The position numbers were made by a program, and so were the translations under genes. Below, one piece after another: positions 54,366 through 62,953 of a stretch of DNA of 64,000 nt (positions are counted from its first letter, which is position 1; each line of letters opens with the position of its first letter). This DNA is from Angustibacter sp049994355 (GTDB lineage: Bacteria; Actinomycetota; Actinomycetes; Actinomycetales; Angustibacteraceae): positions 2,232,001-2,296,000 of the forward strand of contig NZ_CP188257.1 of the NCBI RefSeq assembly GCF_049994355.1. The letters are read 5' to 3'. Under the pieces are notes generated by a model, which searched no databases, was not told where the DNA came from, and saw nothing but the letters and a program-made list of their open reading frames with translations.

Positions 54366-55762
54366 CCGGGGGCCGCGTCGCAGCGATAGCCGTGGCGGCC
54401 GCCGTCGTCCTGCTCGCGGCGTGCACGGGTTCCAGCAGCGCGCAGTCATCGGCTGCGAAGAGCGAGCATCCCGCCGCCTTCAAGCCCTGCACCCAGGTGG
54501 CGTGCGAAGGCGTGCTGGGTGGCGCGCGCTATCGCATCGTGTTGCCCACCACCTGGAACGGCACCTTGCTGCTGTACTCGCACGGCTACCGGTTCGCGCA
54601 CCCGGTGCCGCCGCAGTTCGCTCCGCCCGCCACGGACGCCGTCCCGGCGCCGGGTGAGGACGTCGCTGACGACCTGCTCGAGCAGGGCTACGCGCTGGCC
54701 GGTTCGTCATGGTCCCAGAACGGCTGGGCGGTCCCCGAGGGGGTGGCCGCGGACGAGGCGCTGTACGCCTACTTCGCCAGGACCGTCGGGACTCCGCGCC
54801 GGGTGTACGTGTGGGGCGACTCGCTGGGTGGTCTGGTCAGCCAGACGCTCGCCGAGCAGGGGAACGCCTGGGTCAGTGGTGCGGCGCCGCTGTGCGGGGT
54901 TCTGGGCGGGACTAACGACAACCTCGACCTGGCACTGGACGTCGCCTACGCGGTTCGCGAGCTGCTCGTGCCGGGGCTCCAGCTCACCGGGTTCCGCAGC
55001 CACACGGCCGCGGTGCATCAGTGGCAGAGCGCCGAGCGTGTCGTGGTGACCGCGGCGGCAACCGGGGGGACGGCCGCCGCGCCCCTGGCCCTGGTCTCCG
55101 CCCTGGTGGACGCGCCGCAGCAGACCGCGCAGTTCGACGGCTCCACGCAGTCGTCGAGGACAGGCGCTGCCGCGGAGTCCGTTCTGACCGGACTGGGCTA
55201 CGGCACCTACGGCCGCTACGACATCGAGCAGCGGGTCGGTGGCAACCCCTCGTCCAACCGCTCGGTCGACTATGGCAGCCGGGTCAGCATGCAGGAGCGG
55301 GCCCGCGTGGACGAGCTCGGCGGCCCCGGCACGACGGACCGGCTGCTCGCCGGGCTTGCGCGGGGGCGCCGGGTCTCGGCTAAGGCGTCCGCCCGGGCGG
55401 CGGCGGACCGGCTGGGCAGCCCCAGCGGTGGCCTGCGGGTGCCGACCGTGACCTTGCACACGACGGCCGACCCGCTGGTGCTCGTGCAGAACGAGCGGTT
55501 GTTCTCCGACCGTGTCACGCACGCGGGCCGTGCCGGGGACCTGCTCCAGCTGTACGTGAAGCCTCCGGCGAGCTATGCCGCGCCGGCGCCGTACGGAGGC
55601 GGGCACTGCGCGTTCACCGCGGCCCAGCGGGAGGCGGCCGTGGCCGTGCTGGACGCCTGGGTTCGCACGGGCCGACGTCCGGATTCGGCCCGGCTGGCCG
55701 ACCTGCTGTATAACTCTCGAGGCGTCACGACGGACTATGTGGCCCCGGTGTGGCCTTCGTGA
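54344..55762 (+). CDS. Secreted alpha/beta-hydrolase lipoprotein
   Basis: 472 residues from GTG at 54344, overlapping the end of polA. Signal peptide RVAAIAVAAAVVLLAAC with lipobox Cys27. The hydrolase fold has LYSHGY, nucleophile elbow WGDSLGG (Ser160) and a late GGHCAFT histidine. Insertions between about 200 and 330 form a cap. Probably an outer-face esterase or peptidase-like hydrolase with unknown substrate. Resembles the actinobacterial group of DUF6351-type or tannase-like lipoproteins only distantly. Confidence 0.75.
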   Translation: MGGRRSLTGGRVAAIAVAAAVVLLAACTGSSSAQSSAAKSEHPAAFKPCTQVACEGVLGGARYRIVLPTTWNGTLLLYSHGYRFAHPVPPQFAPPATDAVPAPGEDVADDLLEQGYALAGSSWSQNGWAVPEGVAADEALYAYFARTVGTPRRVYVWGDSLGGLVSQTLAEQGNAWVSGAAPLCGVLGGTNDNLDLALDVAYAVRELLVPGLQLTGFRSHTAAVHQWQSAERVVVTAAATGGTAAAPLALVSALVDAPQQTAQFDGSTQSSRTGAAAESVLTGLGYGTYGRYDIEQRVGGNPSSNRSVDYGSRVSMQERARVDELGGPGTTDRLLAGLARGRRVSAKASARAAADRLGSPSGGLRVPTVTLHTTADPLVLVQNERLFSDRVTHAGRAGDLLQLYVKPPASYAAPAPYGGGHCAFTAAQREAAVAVLDAWVRTGRRPDSARLADLLYNSRGVTTDYVAPVWPS

Positions 55763-55795
55763 CGATTTCGTAACGAGGGTGTTTGGCGAACGTTA

Positions 55796-55825
55796 GTGAC
55801 CCGACAAGTTACTCCGTGGTATTAA
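55796..55825 (+). promoter_or_regulatory. Promoter candidate in an AT-rich patch
   Basis: GTGACC (55796-55801), 18-base spacer, TATTAA (55820-55825). The surrounding 70 bases are much richer in A and T than the rest of the window. It would give a leader of about 55 bases for the membrane-protein gene at 55888. Confidence 0.4.
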
Positions 55826-55887
55826 TTCGCAGCCGTGGTCACTCACCCGACGTGACTTCCAAACGGCATGCCCAGTCAGAGGTGGAC

Positions 55888-56466
55888 ATGAGGAAGAACG
55901 TCGTCGGTGGATTCATCCTCGCCGTGATGACAGCAGTTGTGATCGGACTCGGCAACCTGTTCGGTCTGGACCTCCAGCACGTCGCCCTCCTGGGCACCGC
56001 GCTGGGTGCCGTGATCGGCCTGGTGCCGGACCGCGCCCCGTGGGAGCGCGTGGTCGGCTTCCTGGCCGGCTTCGCGTTCGCGTGGATCGGGTTCGCGCTG
56101 CGGGCGGCGCTGCTCCCCGACACGGACGCCGGGGTCGCCGTTGCGGCGATCATCGTGCTGGTGGCCTGCATGGCGGTCTCGGTCGCAACCGCGACGCGGC
56201 TGCCGCTGTGGGCGATGCTCGTCGGGGTCGCCGCGATCGTCGGCGCCTACGAGGACACCTACTCCAATGCACCCTCGTTGTTCCTGCACGAGTCGCCGAC
56301 CGCGGCGACGAACGTGCTGCTCGCCGTTGCCCTCGGCTACCTGGCCACCGCGTTCCTGGGCGCCTCCGTCTTCGCCAACCGCGCGCACGAGACGGCGGCG
56401 AACGGGACGAGCGCCAGCGAGCTCGACCCCGCCCAAGACGACCTCGTTTCGGAGAAGACCCTGTGA
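55888..56466 (+). CDS. Integral membrane protein of unknown function, coupled to the next gene
   Basis: 192 residues from ATG at 55888, with GAGGTGG just upstream. Five to six hydrophobic helices (GGFILAVMTAVVIGLGNLFG, VALLGTALGAVIGLV, VVGFLAGFAFAWIGFAL, VAAIIVLVACMAVSVA, AMLVGVAAIVGAY, VLLAVALGYLATAFLG) and an acidic cytoplasmic tail. Its stop overlaps the GTG of the repeat-rich protein gene, so both are translated together and may form one envelope complex. I do not recognise the family. Confidence 0.75.
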   Translation: MRKNVVGGFILAVMTAVVIGLGNLFGLDLQHVALLGTALGAVIGLVPDRAPWERVVGFLAGFAFAWIGFALRAALLPDTDAGVAVAAIIVLVACMAVSVATATRLPLWAMLVGVAAIVGAYEDTYSNAPSLFLHESPTAATNVLLAVALGYLATAFLGASVFANRAHETAANGTSASELDPAQDDLVSEKTL

Positions 56467-58907
56467 TCCGTCAGCGCACCGCCTTCCGTATCGCCCTGAT
56501 GGGCGCAGCCGTCCCCGCGGCACTCATGCTCTCGGCGGGCTCCGCGCTCGCCGCCTCCGACGTCACGGTGTCCAACACCGAGACGATCGAGGCGCACCTG
56601 GACGCGACCGGCAAGGTGCAGGACAAGCGCGTCTACGAGCAGCTCGCCTTCACTGGCAAGGGCAAGGTCGACGTGTCCAACCCCGTCTCCACGGATGGGC
56701 TGCGCAACCTTGACGGCTTCAAGGGCTACGACGTCAAGGACGGCAAGATGGTTGCCTCCGTGGACGTCGACGGTGACAAGCGCATGCGAACCGTCAGCAA
56801 CTTCACCAAGGACCTGCCGCTGAACATCGCAGTCACCTACACCCTCGACGGCAAGCAGGTGCAGCCCGGCGACGTGGTCGGCAAGAACGGCATCCTCGAG
56901 GTGCACTACAAGGTCACCAACAACACCGGCAAGACCGGGACGGTGTCCTATGACGACGGCACCGGCAAGCAGGTCACCAAGGACGAGCAGATCACCATCC
57001 CGATGGTCGGTTCGCTGTCCACGACGCTGCCCTCCAGCTTCACCGAGGTCAGCTCGGACGAGGCCAACATGGCCGGCGACGGTCACGGCGGCACCTTGCT
57101 GTCGTTCACGATGACGCTGTTCGCGCCGATCGGGTCCGAGACCGCTGAGTTCGGCTACAAGGCTCGGATCAAGGACGGCGTCGTGCCGACCGCGTCGGTC
57201 TCGGCCCTGCCGGTCGACCCGCTGGCCAGCCCGTCCTTCAGCGGCGGTGCAGCCAGCTACAAGGGCGGCGCCGAGACCGGCGCCCAGCTCACCAGCGGCG
57301 CCATCCAGATCGACGAGAACCTGCTCAAGCTGCGCGACGGTTCGGCCAAGCTGCTGGCCGGACTGATCAAGCTCCAGGGTGGCGCGCACCAGCTGAGCGA
57401 CGGCCTGAACAACGACGCCGCCCCCGGCGCCGCGTTGCTGGCCGACGGCGCTACCAAGCTCAACGCTGGCGTCGGTGTCCTGGCCAAGGGCACCAAGGAC
57501 GCCAAGAAGGGTTCCAGCCAGCTGGCCGACGGTGCCGCCGAGCTGGACTTCCAGCTCGCCGTATTCCAGGGCGGCCTGACCGACCTCGCGGATGGCATCA
57601 AGGCGATCCCGAGCAACGCGGACTACAAGAAGCTGCTGGCGGGGATCGACAGCATCCAGGCCGCGATCGGTAACCCCGCGGATCCGACCACACTCCGTGG
57701 CGGTCTGACGTTGCTCAAGTCCGGCGTCACGGGCCAGCTCCAGCCTGGTGTCTCCGCCTTGATCAGCGGGATAACCACCCTGAAGGGCAAGATCGACGAT
57801 TCGATCAGCTCGGACGTGCCGCAGTTGACGGCGCTGGCGACGACTGCCAAGTCGAACGTCCAGACCCTCGCCGTGGGCAAGGGCTGCATCGACGGAAGCG
57901 GACCGCACCCGGCCGCCAACGCCGACTGCCCCAATCTCCTGGCGGCGCTCCAGGCCGCAGGCACGCTCGTCGTAGCCATGGACACCCCGGTCGGCACGAC
58001 GGGTGCTCCCGACGGCGGGCTCAAGCAGAAGCTGCAGGCTGCCTCGGTGGCGCTGGACAGCCACCTGCCCAAGACGTATGGCGCATCCGATCCCGGTGGA
58101 GTCCTCTACGGCCTTGGTTCCATCAGCGCGGGTATCGACAACCACGCGCCTGGCACCCACGGTCCGACCGACCCGGGCGGGCTGGAGTACGGCCTGAACA
58201 AGCTCATCGTCGGCACGGACACCCACACGCCCGGGACCTACGGCGCGACCGACCCGGGCGGACTGGCCTATGGCATGGGTGCGGTCAACGCCGGCGTCCA
58301 GCAGCTGGTGGACACGATCGTCGCCTCCCTGCTCGACAGCCTGGGCACGCCGTCCACCGACCCTGAGTCGACGGCGCGCGGCGCGGCCGCTGCGCTCAAC
58401 GACGGTGCAGGCCAGATCGCCGATGGCGCGGACCAGCTCGACTCTGGTCTCGGCAAGATCAATTCGGGTGCGGGTCAGCTCGGCGACGGTGCTGGTCAGC
58501 TGTCGGACGGTGCGAACAAGCTGAGCAGCGGTCTCGGCGACGCCGCCAGCGGCTCGAGCCAGCTCGCAGCCGGTACGGACACCGCGGCCGAGGGCGCCCC
58601 AGCGATCACCGAGGGTGCGCAGCAGCTGTCCGACCAGGGCACCAAGGTGCTCATCGGCAAGGGCAAGGACACCGCCCAGACGTTCGGCGAGAAGTACGCG
58701 CTGATCGACGCGGGCGCCAAGCGCGCCCAGACGGAGTCCATGGCCTACGGGGCCCCGGAGGGTGCCACCGGCCAGACCGCCTACACGATGGAACTGGCGG
58801 GTGCGGACGGCGAGAGCGGCCGCAACTGGGGCCGCGGCCTCGGTGCCCTAGCCATCTTCGCCATCGCCGGCGGTGCGGCCGCGGCCCTCCGTCAGCGGTT
58901 GGTCTGA
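56463..58907 (+). CDS. Large secreted, membrane-anchored protein with YhgE-like repeats
   Basis: 814 residues from GTG at 56463. Signal peptide ends near ALAASDV (about residue 32). A beta-rich domain (about 35-260) is followed by many heptad-like D-G-A-x-x-L-x-x-G units (LADGATKLNAG, LADGAAELDFQ, IADGADQLDSG, LGDGAGQLSDG), as in YhgE/Pip-type proteins. Three 27-residue repeats occupy about 536-616. The C-terminus has one helix (LGALAIFAIAGGAAAAL) and a basic tail. Such alternating repeats likely make a long coiled stalk outside the cell. It may be a host- or phage-contact, or type VII-associated, envelope protein. Function unknown. Confidence 0.8.
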   Translation: MIRQRTAFRIALMGAAVPAALMLSAGSALAASDVTVSNTETIEAHLDATGKVQDKRVYEQLAFTGKGKVDVSNPVSTDGLRNLDGFKGYDVKDGKMVASVDVDGDKRMRTVSNFTKDLPLNIAVTYTLDGKQVQPGDVVGKNGILEVHYKVTNNTGKTGTVSYDDGTGKQVTKDEQITIPMVGSLSTTLPSSFTEVSSDEANMAGDGHGGTLLSFTMTLFAPIGSETAEFGYKARIKDGVVPTASVSALPVDPLASPSFSGGAASYKGGAETGAQLTSGAIQIDENLLKLRDGSAKLLAGLIKLQGGAHQLSDGLNNDAAPGAALLADGATKLNAGVGVLAKGTKDAKKGSSQLADGAAELDFQLAVFQGGLTDLADGIKAIPSNADYKKLLAGIDSIQAAIGNPADPTTLRGGLTLLKSGVTGQLQPGVSALISGITTLKGKIDDSISSDVPQLTALATTAKSNVQTLAVGKGCIDGSGPHPAANADCPNLLAALQAAGTLVVAMDTPVGTTGAPDGGLKQKLQAASVALDSHLPKTYGASDPGGVLYGLGSISAGIDNHAPGTHGPTDPGGLEYGLNKLIVGTDTHTPGTYGATDPGGLAYGMGAVNAGVQQLVDTIVASLLDSLGTPSTDPESTARGAAAALNDGAGQIADGADQLDSGLGKINSGAGQLGDGAGQLSDGANKLSSGLGDAASGSSQLAAGTDTAAEGAPAITEGAQQLSDQGTKVLIGKGKDTAQTFGEKYALIDAGAKRAQTESMAYGAPEGATGQTAYTMELAGADGESGRNWGRGLGALAIFAIAGGAAAALRQRLV
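58068..58310 (+). repeat. Three tandem 81-base coding repeats
   Basis: Units at 58068-58148, 58149-58229 and 58230-58310 each encode 27 residues built around YG-x-(S/T)DPGG-x-x-YG. A more diverged fourth unit may precede them near 57979-58067. The repeats are in frame and diverged at DNA level, so they are not recent duplications. Confidence 0.75.
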
Positions 58908-58936
58908 GGTCGGTGCCGCGCTAGCCAAGTAGTGAC

Positions 58937-58976
58937 CCGTCGAGGTGGTCGTCCTTTGGGGGGGCCACCTCGACGG
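58937..58976. terminator. Bidirectional terminator hairpin
   Basis: CCGTCGAGGTGG (58937-58948) pairs perfectly with CCACCTCGACGG (58965-58976) around a 16-base loop containing a run of G. Lies between the convergent repeat-protein and methyltransferase genes. Confidence 0.75.
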
Positions 58977-58979
58977 CGT

Positions 58980-59780
58980 TCAGGCCAGGTGGCTGACGAA
59001 GATCGCAGTACCGGGCACCAGCCGGCCGCGCAGCGGGCTCCAGCCACCCCAGGTCGCCTCGTTGTCGTCCGGCCACGCCGGCTCCACCAGGTCGTCCAGG
59101 ACGAAGCCGGCGGCCACCAGCTCACGGACCCGGTCGCCCAACGTCCGATGGTGCTCGACGTACACCGCGTCGCCGTTCAGGCCCTCCTCGACGTACGGCG
59201 TGCGGTCGAAGTAGGAGCTGCGCACCACCAGCCCAGCCTCGCCGGGGTCGTCCGGCAGCGCCCAGCGCACCGGATGGCTGGCTGAGAAGACCCACCGCCC
59301 GCCCGGGCGCAGCACGCGGGCGACCTCCTGCATCAGCGCCGCCGAGTCCGCCACGAACGGCACCGCCCCGTACGCGGAGCAGGCCAGGTCCACGCTGCTG
59401 TCGCCCAGCGGGAGCCGGCAGGCGTCCGCCTGCACCATCGGCACCGGCGCGTCGGTCTCGATGGCCCGGCCCTGCCGGAGCATCCCGATGGACAGGTCCA
59501 CGGCGACCGGGCGGGCACCCTGCCCGGCCAGCCAGCGCGAGCACTGGGCGGCCCCGGCACCCACCTCGAGCACGAGCCGCCCGGACACGTCGCCGAGCAG
59601 GTGCACGCCGGCTTCGTCCAGGCCCTCCGGTCCCCACACGAACCGTGCGTCGCCGAGGAACGCACCGTGCTCGGCGTAGTACTCCGGCGCCTCGGCGTCC
59701 CACCAACGACGGTTGGCCTCGGCGGTCTCCGCCAGGTCCGCGGCTCGGCGGCGGACGTCGCCCACCGGTTCGTGCGTCAT
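58980..59780 (-). CDS. Class I SAM-dependent methyltransferase
   Basis: 266 residues from ATG at 59780. A GTG at 59783 adds one residue. A CAGGAT hexamer lies six bases upstream of the ATG, hinting at a leaderless start. SAM motif I is LVLEVGAGAAQCSRWLA, motif post-I PVAVDLSIGML, motif II DLACSAYGAVPFV and motif III LRPGGRWVFSASHP. N-terminal NRRWWDAEAPEYYAEHGAFLGDARFVWGPEGL is typical of actinobacterial methyltransferases of the UbiE/type 11 group. Substrate unknown. Confidence 0.88.
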   Translation of the reverse strand: MTHEPVGDVRRRAADLAETAEANRRWWDAEAPEYYAEHGAFLGDARFVWGPEGLDEAGVHLLGDVSGRLVLEVGAGAAQCSRWLAGQGARPVAVDLSIGMLRQGRAIETDAPVPMVQADACRLPLGDSSVDLACSAYGAVPFVADSAALMQEVARVLRPGGRWVFSASHPVRWALPDDPGEAGLVVRSSYFDRTPYVEEGLNGDAVYVEHHRTLGDRVRELVAAGFVLDDLVEPAWPDDNEATWGGWSPLRGRLVPGTAIFVSHLA

Positions 59781-59783
59781 CAC

Positions 59784-59972
59784 CCCATCCTGCCCTGCCG
59801 GTGGACCAAGAGGCCTGGCTACTGCGTGTCACCACTGCACTCGATTACCGCAGAGAATTGTCAAGCTGGGGCCGGCATCTGCTCAAGACGGTGATTCTGT
59901 GTCACCATCCTCCGGGGCCCGCGTACTTGCAGGCCCCCTTCTGCGCACCGAAAGTGACCGAGGGCGACCGTC
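59784..59972. other. Intergenic region with a direct repeat
   Basis: GTGTCACCA occurs at 59826-59834 and 59899-59907, 73 bases apart. This divergent region must hold promoters for the methyltransferase and the VWA protein, but I see no convincing -35/-10 pair for the latter. Confidence 0.3.
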
Positions 59973-61778
59973 ATGACAACCGACACGCTGACCCGCGCGC
60001 AGCTGCGATCGCGCCACCGGGCCCGCAAGTCCCGCCACCGGGCCCGCACCGTCGCGGGTCTCGCCACCCTGCTGATCATCGTGGTCGGCACCTCGGGCCT
60101 GGCCTGGTGGGGCTACCAGGCGCGCGGCGCAGCCAGCTGCGGCGCGAGCCCGGTCATCCTCCGGGTGGCTGCCTCGTCCTCTGTGGCGGACGAGGTCGTC
60201 GAGGAGGCGAGGGCTTTCGAGCGGGGCAAGCCCCAGGTGGGCGACGCCTGCGTCACCGTGGACGTCACGGCGATGGACGTGCCCAAGGTCAACGAGGCCC
60301 TTGTGTCGGCCGCGGCGCTGCGTCGCGACCCCGGTTTCGACGTGTGGATCCCCGAGTCGGCGACCTGGGCCAAGGTGCTCTCGCGCCGCCCCGAGGTGGA
60401 CCGGCTGCTCCCCGACGTGTTCTCCGTGCTGGCCAGCTCTCCGGTCGTGGCCGCGATCCCCGAGCCGATGGCCAAGGCGCTGGGCTGGCCCAAGCGGCAG
60501 GCCGAGCTGGACGACCTCGTCGCGCTCGCCCAGGACCCGGCCGGCTGGGCCAGGTTCGGCCACCCCGAGTGGGGTCGGGTGCGCGTGGCCTGGCCGGACC
60601 CGCAGAAGTCCACGGCCGGCCTGGACGGTCTGATGACCCTGTTCGCCAAGCTGGACACCGGCAACGCCGAGCAGCTGCGCGGCGGCATGCTGCGCGTGCA
60701 GAACGCCCTCACCTCGCTGAACCTGGACGACAGCAAGGCGGTCGCGTCGCTGTCCGATGCGCAGCTGACCCCGGCCCAGGCACTCAAACAGTCCATGATC
60801 ACGCCGTCCACCGAGCGTGAGGTGCGAGCCTTCAACGCGGCCAACCCGGTCGAGAAGCTCGCCCCGGTCACCGTCGGTGTCAGCGGCGCGTCGTCCAAGG
60901 TGGGCTACCTGCCGCTGTACGGCACCTCGCTGGACCGGGTGCGGGCGATGACGGCCGCGGAGTCCTTCGGGCAGTTCCTGACCTCGCAGGACGGCAGCAG
61001 GGCGTTCGCCCGGGCCGGCTGGCGGATCCCGACCGGGGAGTCCGGTACCGAGACCGGGCCGGCCACAGTTGGCTCGGGCGCCTCGGTGCACGAGGTGAAG
61101 CTGGCCACGCTCGAACTGTCTCAGCCGACGCTGCAGTCGATCACCCGCGCGCTGCAGTCCTGGTCCGCGCTGGAGCGCACCGGTTCCGTCCTGCTGGCGG
61201 TCGACGTGTCCGGTTCGATGAAGGAGCAGGTCCCGCGGCTCGGCCTGACCCGGCTCGAGCTCGCCCAGAAGGCGCTGACCTCGGCGATCGTGTCGACGTC
61301 CGACCGCTCGTCCATCGGGTTGTGGGAGTTCTCCCGCCGCTTGAAGGGCGACAAGGACTACCAGGTGGTGGTCCCGCTCGGTGCGGCGTCGGACGCCGTC
61401 GGCGCAGGCACCCGGCGCGATGCCGTCCGGGTCGGCATCGGCAGGCTCACCGCCCGTGGTGACACCGGCCTGTACGACACCACGCTGGCCGCCGTCCGCG
61501 ACGTGCGCAGCAAGTGGCGTGCGGACCAGGACGTCGTGGTGATCCTGAGCGACGGCAAGAACGAGGACCCGGGCAGCATCTCGCTCAAGGGTCTCGTGGC
61601 GGCCCTCAAGAAGGAGCAGGACCCGGACAGGCCGGTGCGGGTCTACACCGTGGCGTACGGCGCCCAGGCCGACGCGGCGGCGCTGTCAGCCATCGCCAAA
61701 GCCACCGGCGGCCAGAGCTTCGTGGCCGCCAGCCCGGCCGACATCGAGCGCGTCCTGCTGGCTTCTTTGTCGGAGTGA
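59973..61778 (+). CDS. Membrane-anchored von Willebrand factor A protein with solute-binding-like domain
   Basis: 601 residues. A basic N-terminus and one helix (VAGLATLLIIVVGTSGLAWWGY, about 26-47) anchor it outside the membrane. Residues 60-380 resemble an extracellular solute-binding protein (LRVAASSSVADEVVEEA, DVWIPESATWAKVL). The C-terminal VWA domain (about 400-600) has a complete metal-ion-dependent adhesion site: Asp411, Ser413 and Ser415 (DVSGSM), Thr498 (GDTGL) and Asp527 (LSDGKN). Likely binds a protein or ligand at the cell surface. Function unknown. Confidence 0.85.
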   Translation: MTTDTLTRAQLRSRHRARKSRHRARTVAGLATLLIIVVGTSGLAWWGYQARGAASCGASPVILRVAASSSVADEVVEEARAFERGKPQVGDACVTVDVTAMDVPKVNEALVSAAALRRDPGFDVWIPESATWAKVLSRRPEVDRLLPDVFSVLASSPVVAAIPEPMAKALGWPKRQAELDDLVALAQDPAGWARFGHPEWGRVRVAWPDPQKSTAGLDGLMTLFAKLDTGNAEQLRGGMLRVQNALTSLNLDDSKAVASLSDAQLTPAQALKQSMITPSTEREVRAFNAANPVEKLAPVTVGVSGASSKVGYLPLYGTSLDRVRAMTAAESFGQFLTSQDGSRAFARAGWRIPTGESGTETGPATVGSGASVHEVKLATLELSQPTLQSITRALQSWSALERTGSVLLAVDVSGSMKEQVPRLGLTRLELAQKALTSAIVSTSDRSSIGLWEFSRRLKGDKDYQVVVPLGAASDAVGAGTRRDAVRVGIGRLTARGDTGLYDTTLAAVRDVRSKWRADQDVVVILSDGKNEDPGSISLKGLVAALKKEQDPDRPVRVYTVAYGAQADAAALSAIAKATGGQSFVAASPADIERVLLASLSE

Positions 61779-61831
61779 GGCGAACGACACGGCTCTAGCA
61801 CCTGACAACCACCCGGGCCCTGTGCTCGGAT

Positions 61832-62833
61832 GTGCGGGTGTCGAAGTCCGATCCGCTGTCACTGGCAGCAAAGGTGCTCCACGAGCCGAAGCTTGCGACC
61901 GGCGGGTTCAGCGGCGAGACCTTCTCGGGAACGTGGTTCCGCGAGCGGGCCTTCGTCCGGCTCTACCTGGCCTCGCCGGGCCAGGCCACGCTCGACCTGG
62001 CGATCATGCGCCGGCTGTCCGGCGTGGTGCCGCTGCCGAAGATCCTGGCCGCCGAGCCGCGCGGGGTCGGCGCCTTGCCCCCGCACATCGTCACGGCCGG
62101 GGTGGACGGCAAGCGGGCGGACCACCTGCTGGACCGCGGCCTGCCGCTGCCCGCATCGAACGCGCTCGGCCGCCAGTGCGCGCGGCTGGTCACCCGGCTG
62201 CGGGCCGTGCGCTGCGATGGCCACGGGCCGTTCGTGGACGCCGACCTGCGGGTCGGCCAGTGGCCGGCCTACCAGGCTGACCTGGTTGCCTGGTACAGCC
62301 ACCTCGAAGCCGGTCTGGCTGCCGGCGGTCTGGGCCGACGCAGCACCCCTGGCCTGCGGGCCGCGGTGGATGCAGCGGCGCAGCGGCTGGCGATGGGTCC
62401 GACTCGGCCGGCGTCCCTGGTGCACGGCGACCTGAACGGCAAGAACCTCATCGTGGACCCGAACACCGGCCGGCTGCGCGCGGTGCTGGACTGGGAGTTC
62501 GCGCACGCGGGGGAGTGGACGGAGGACGTGGGCAACCTGCTGCGGGCCGGTGACCAGGGAGCGGGCAGCGGCGACGTCGGTGCGGCCTCCTGGTCCGCCT
62601 TCCGGCGCGGACTCGTGGACGCCCTGCACACCGGCATCTACGAGGACGGCACGATGACCAGCGCGGGCCTGGGCGGCCTGGACGACGACTGGCTCCAGCG
62701 GGCGGCCGACTTGGACATGTTCTCGCTGCTCGAGCTGGGGGCCAGGCCGGAGCGCGGCGCCTCAGCACCGGCTCCGATCACGGTGGCCCGGACGGCGCTG
62801 CGCGGCCTGGCGGCGGTGCGCGGGCGTCGCTGA
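61832..62833 (+). CDS. APH-family phosphotransferase (aminoglycoside/choline kinase-like)
   Basis: 333 residues from GTG at 61832. A GTG at 61838 is equally possible. The catalytic loop is HGDLNGKN with His198, Asp200 and Asn205, and the metal-binding Asp220 is in VLDWEFAHAGEW. N-terminal GGFSGETF is a glycine-rich nucleotide loop. Such kinases phosphorylate small amines, sugars or antibiotics. Nothing nearby points to resistance, so a housekeeping small-molecule kinase is as likely. Confidence 0.82.
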   Translation: MRVSKSDPLSLAAKVLHEPKLATGGFSGETFSGTWFRERAFVRLYLASPGQATLDLAIMRRLSGVVPLPKILAAEPRGVGALPPHIVTAGVDGKRADHLLDRGLPLPASNALGRQCARLVTRLRAVRCDGHGPFVDADLRVGQWPAYQADLVAWYSHLEAGLAAGGLGRRSTPGLRAAVDAAAQRLAMGPTRPASLVHGDLNGKNLIVDPNTGRLRAVLDWEFAHAGEWTEDVGNLLRAGDQGAGSGDVGAASWSAFRRGLVDALHTGIYEDGTMTSAGLGGLDDDWLQRAADLDMFSLLELGARPERGASAPAPITVARTALRGLAAVRGRR

Positions 62834-62842
62834 GGGGCCGCG

Positions 62843-62872
62843 TTGACCGGCCATAGACCTGGTCGATAGGGT
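62843..62872 (+). promoter_or_regulatory. rpsA promoter
   Basis: TTGACC (62843-62848), 18-base spacer, TAGGGT (62867-62872). This is the best matched -35/-10 pair in the window. Predicted start near 62879, giving a leader of about 75 bases. Confidence 0.65.
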
Positions 62873-62877
62873 GGGGC

Positions 62878-62895
62878 GTCGCACACGTGTGCGAC
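62878..62895. promoter_or_regulatory. 18-base perfect palindrome at the rpsA transcript start
   Basis: GTCGCACACGTGTGCGAC. As DNA it is a symmetric operator-like site. As RNA it folds into a 7-bp stem with an ACGT loop at the very 5' end of the predicted leader. Confidence 0.65.
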
Positions 62896-62953
62896 AAAGC
62901 ACTCAACACTGTCCACCACTCGACTCATCTGTCCGCATCGGAGCCCCCACTAC

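Noticed and set aside
56040..56462. N-terminal extension of the repeat-rich secreted protein
   Set aside because: It reads through the coupled membrane-protein gene out of frame, and the signal peptide starts right after the GTG at 56463.
58068..58310. Repeat array as a CRISPR
   Set aside because: The units are contiguous, in frame, without spacers, and encode a protein repeat. No cas genes are present.
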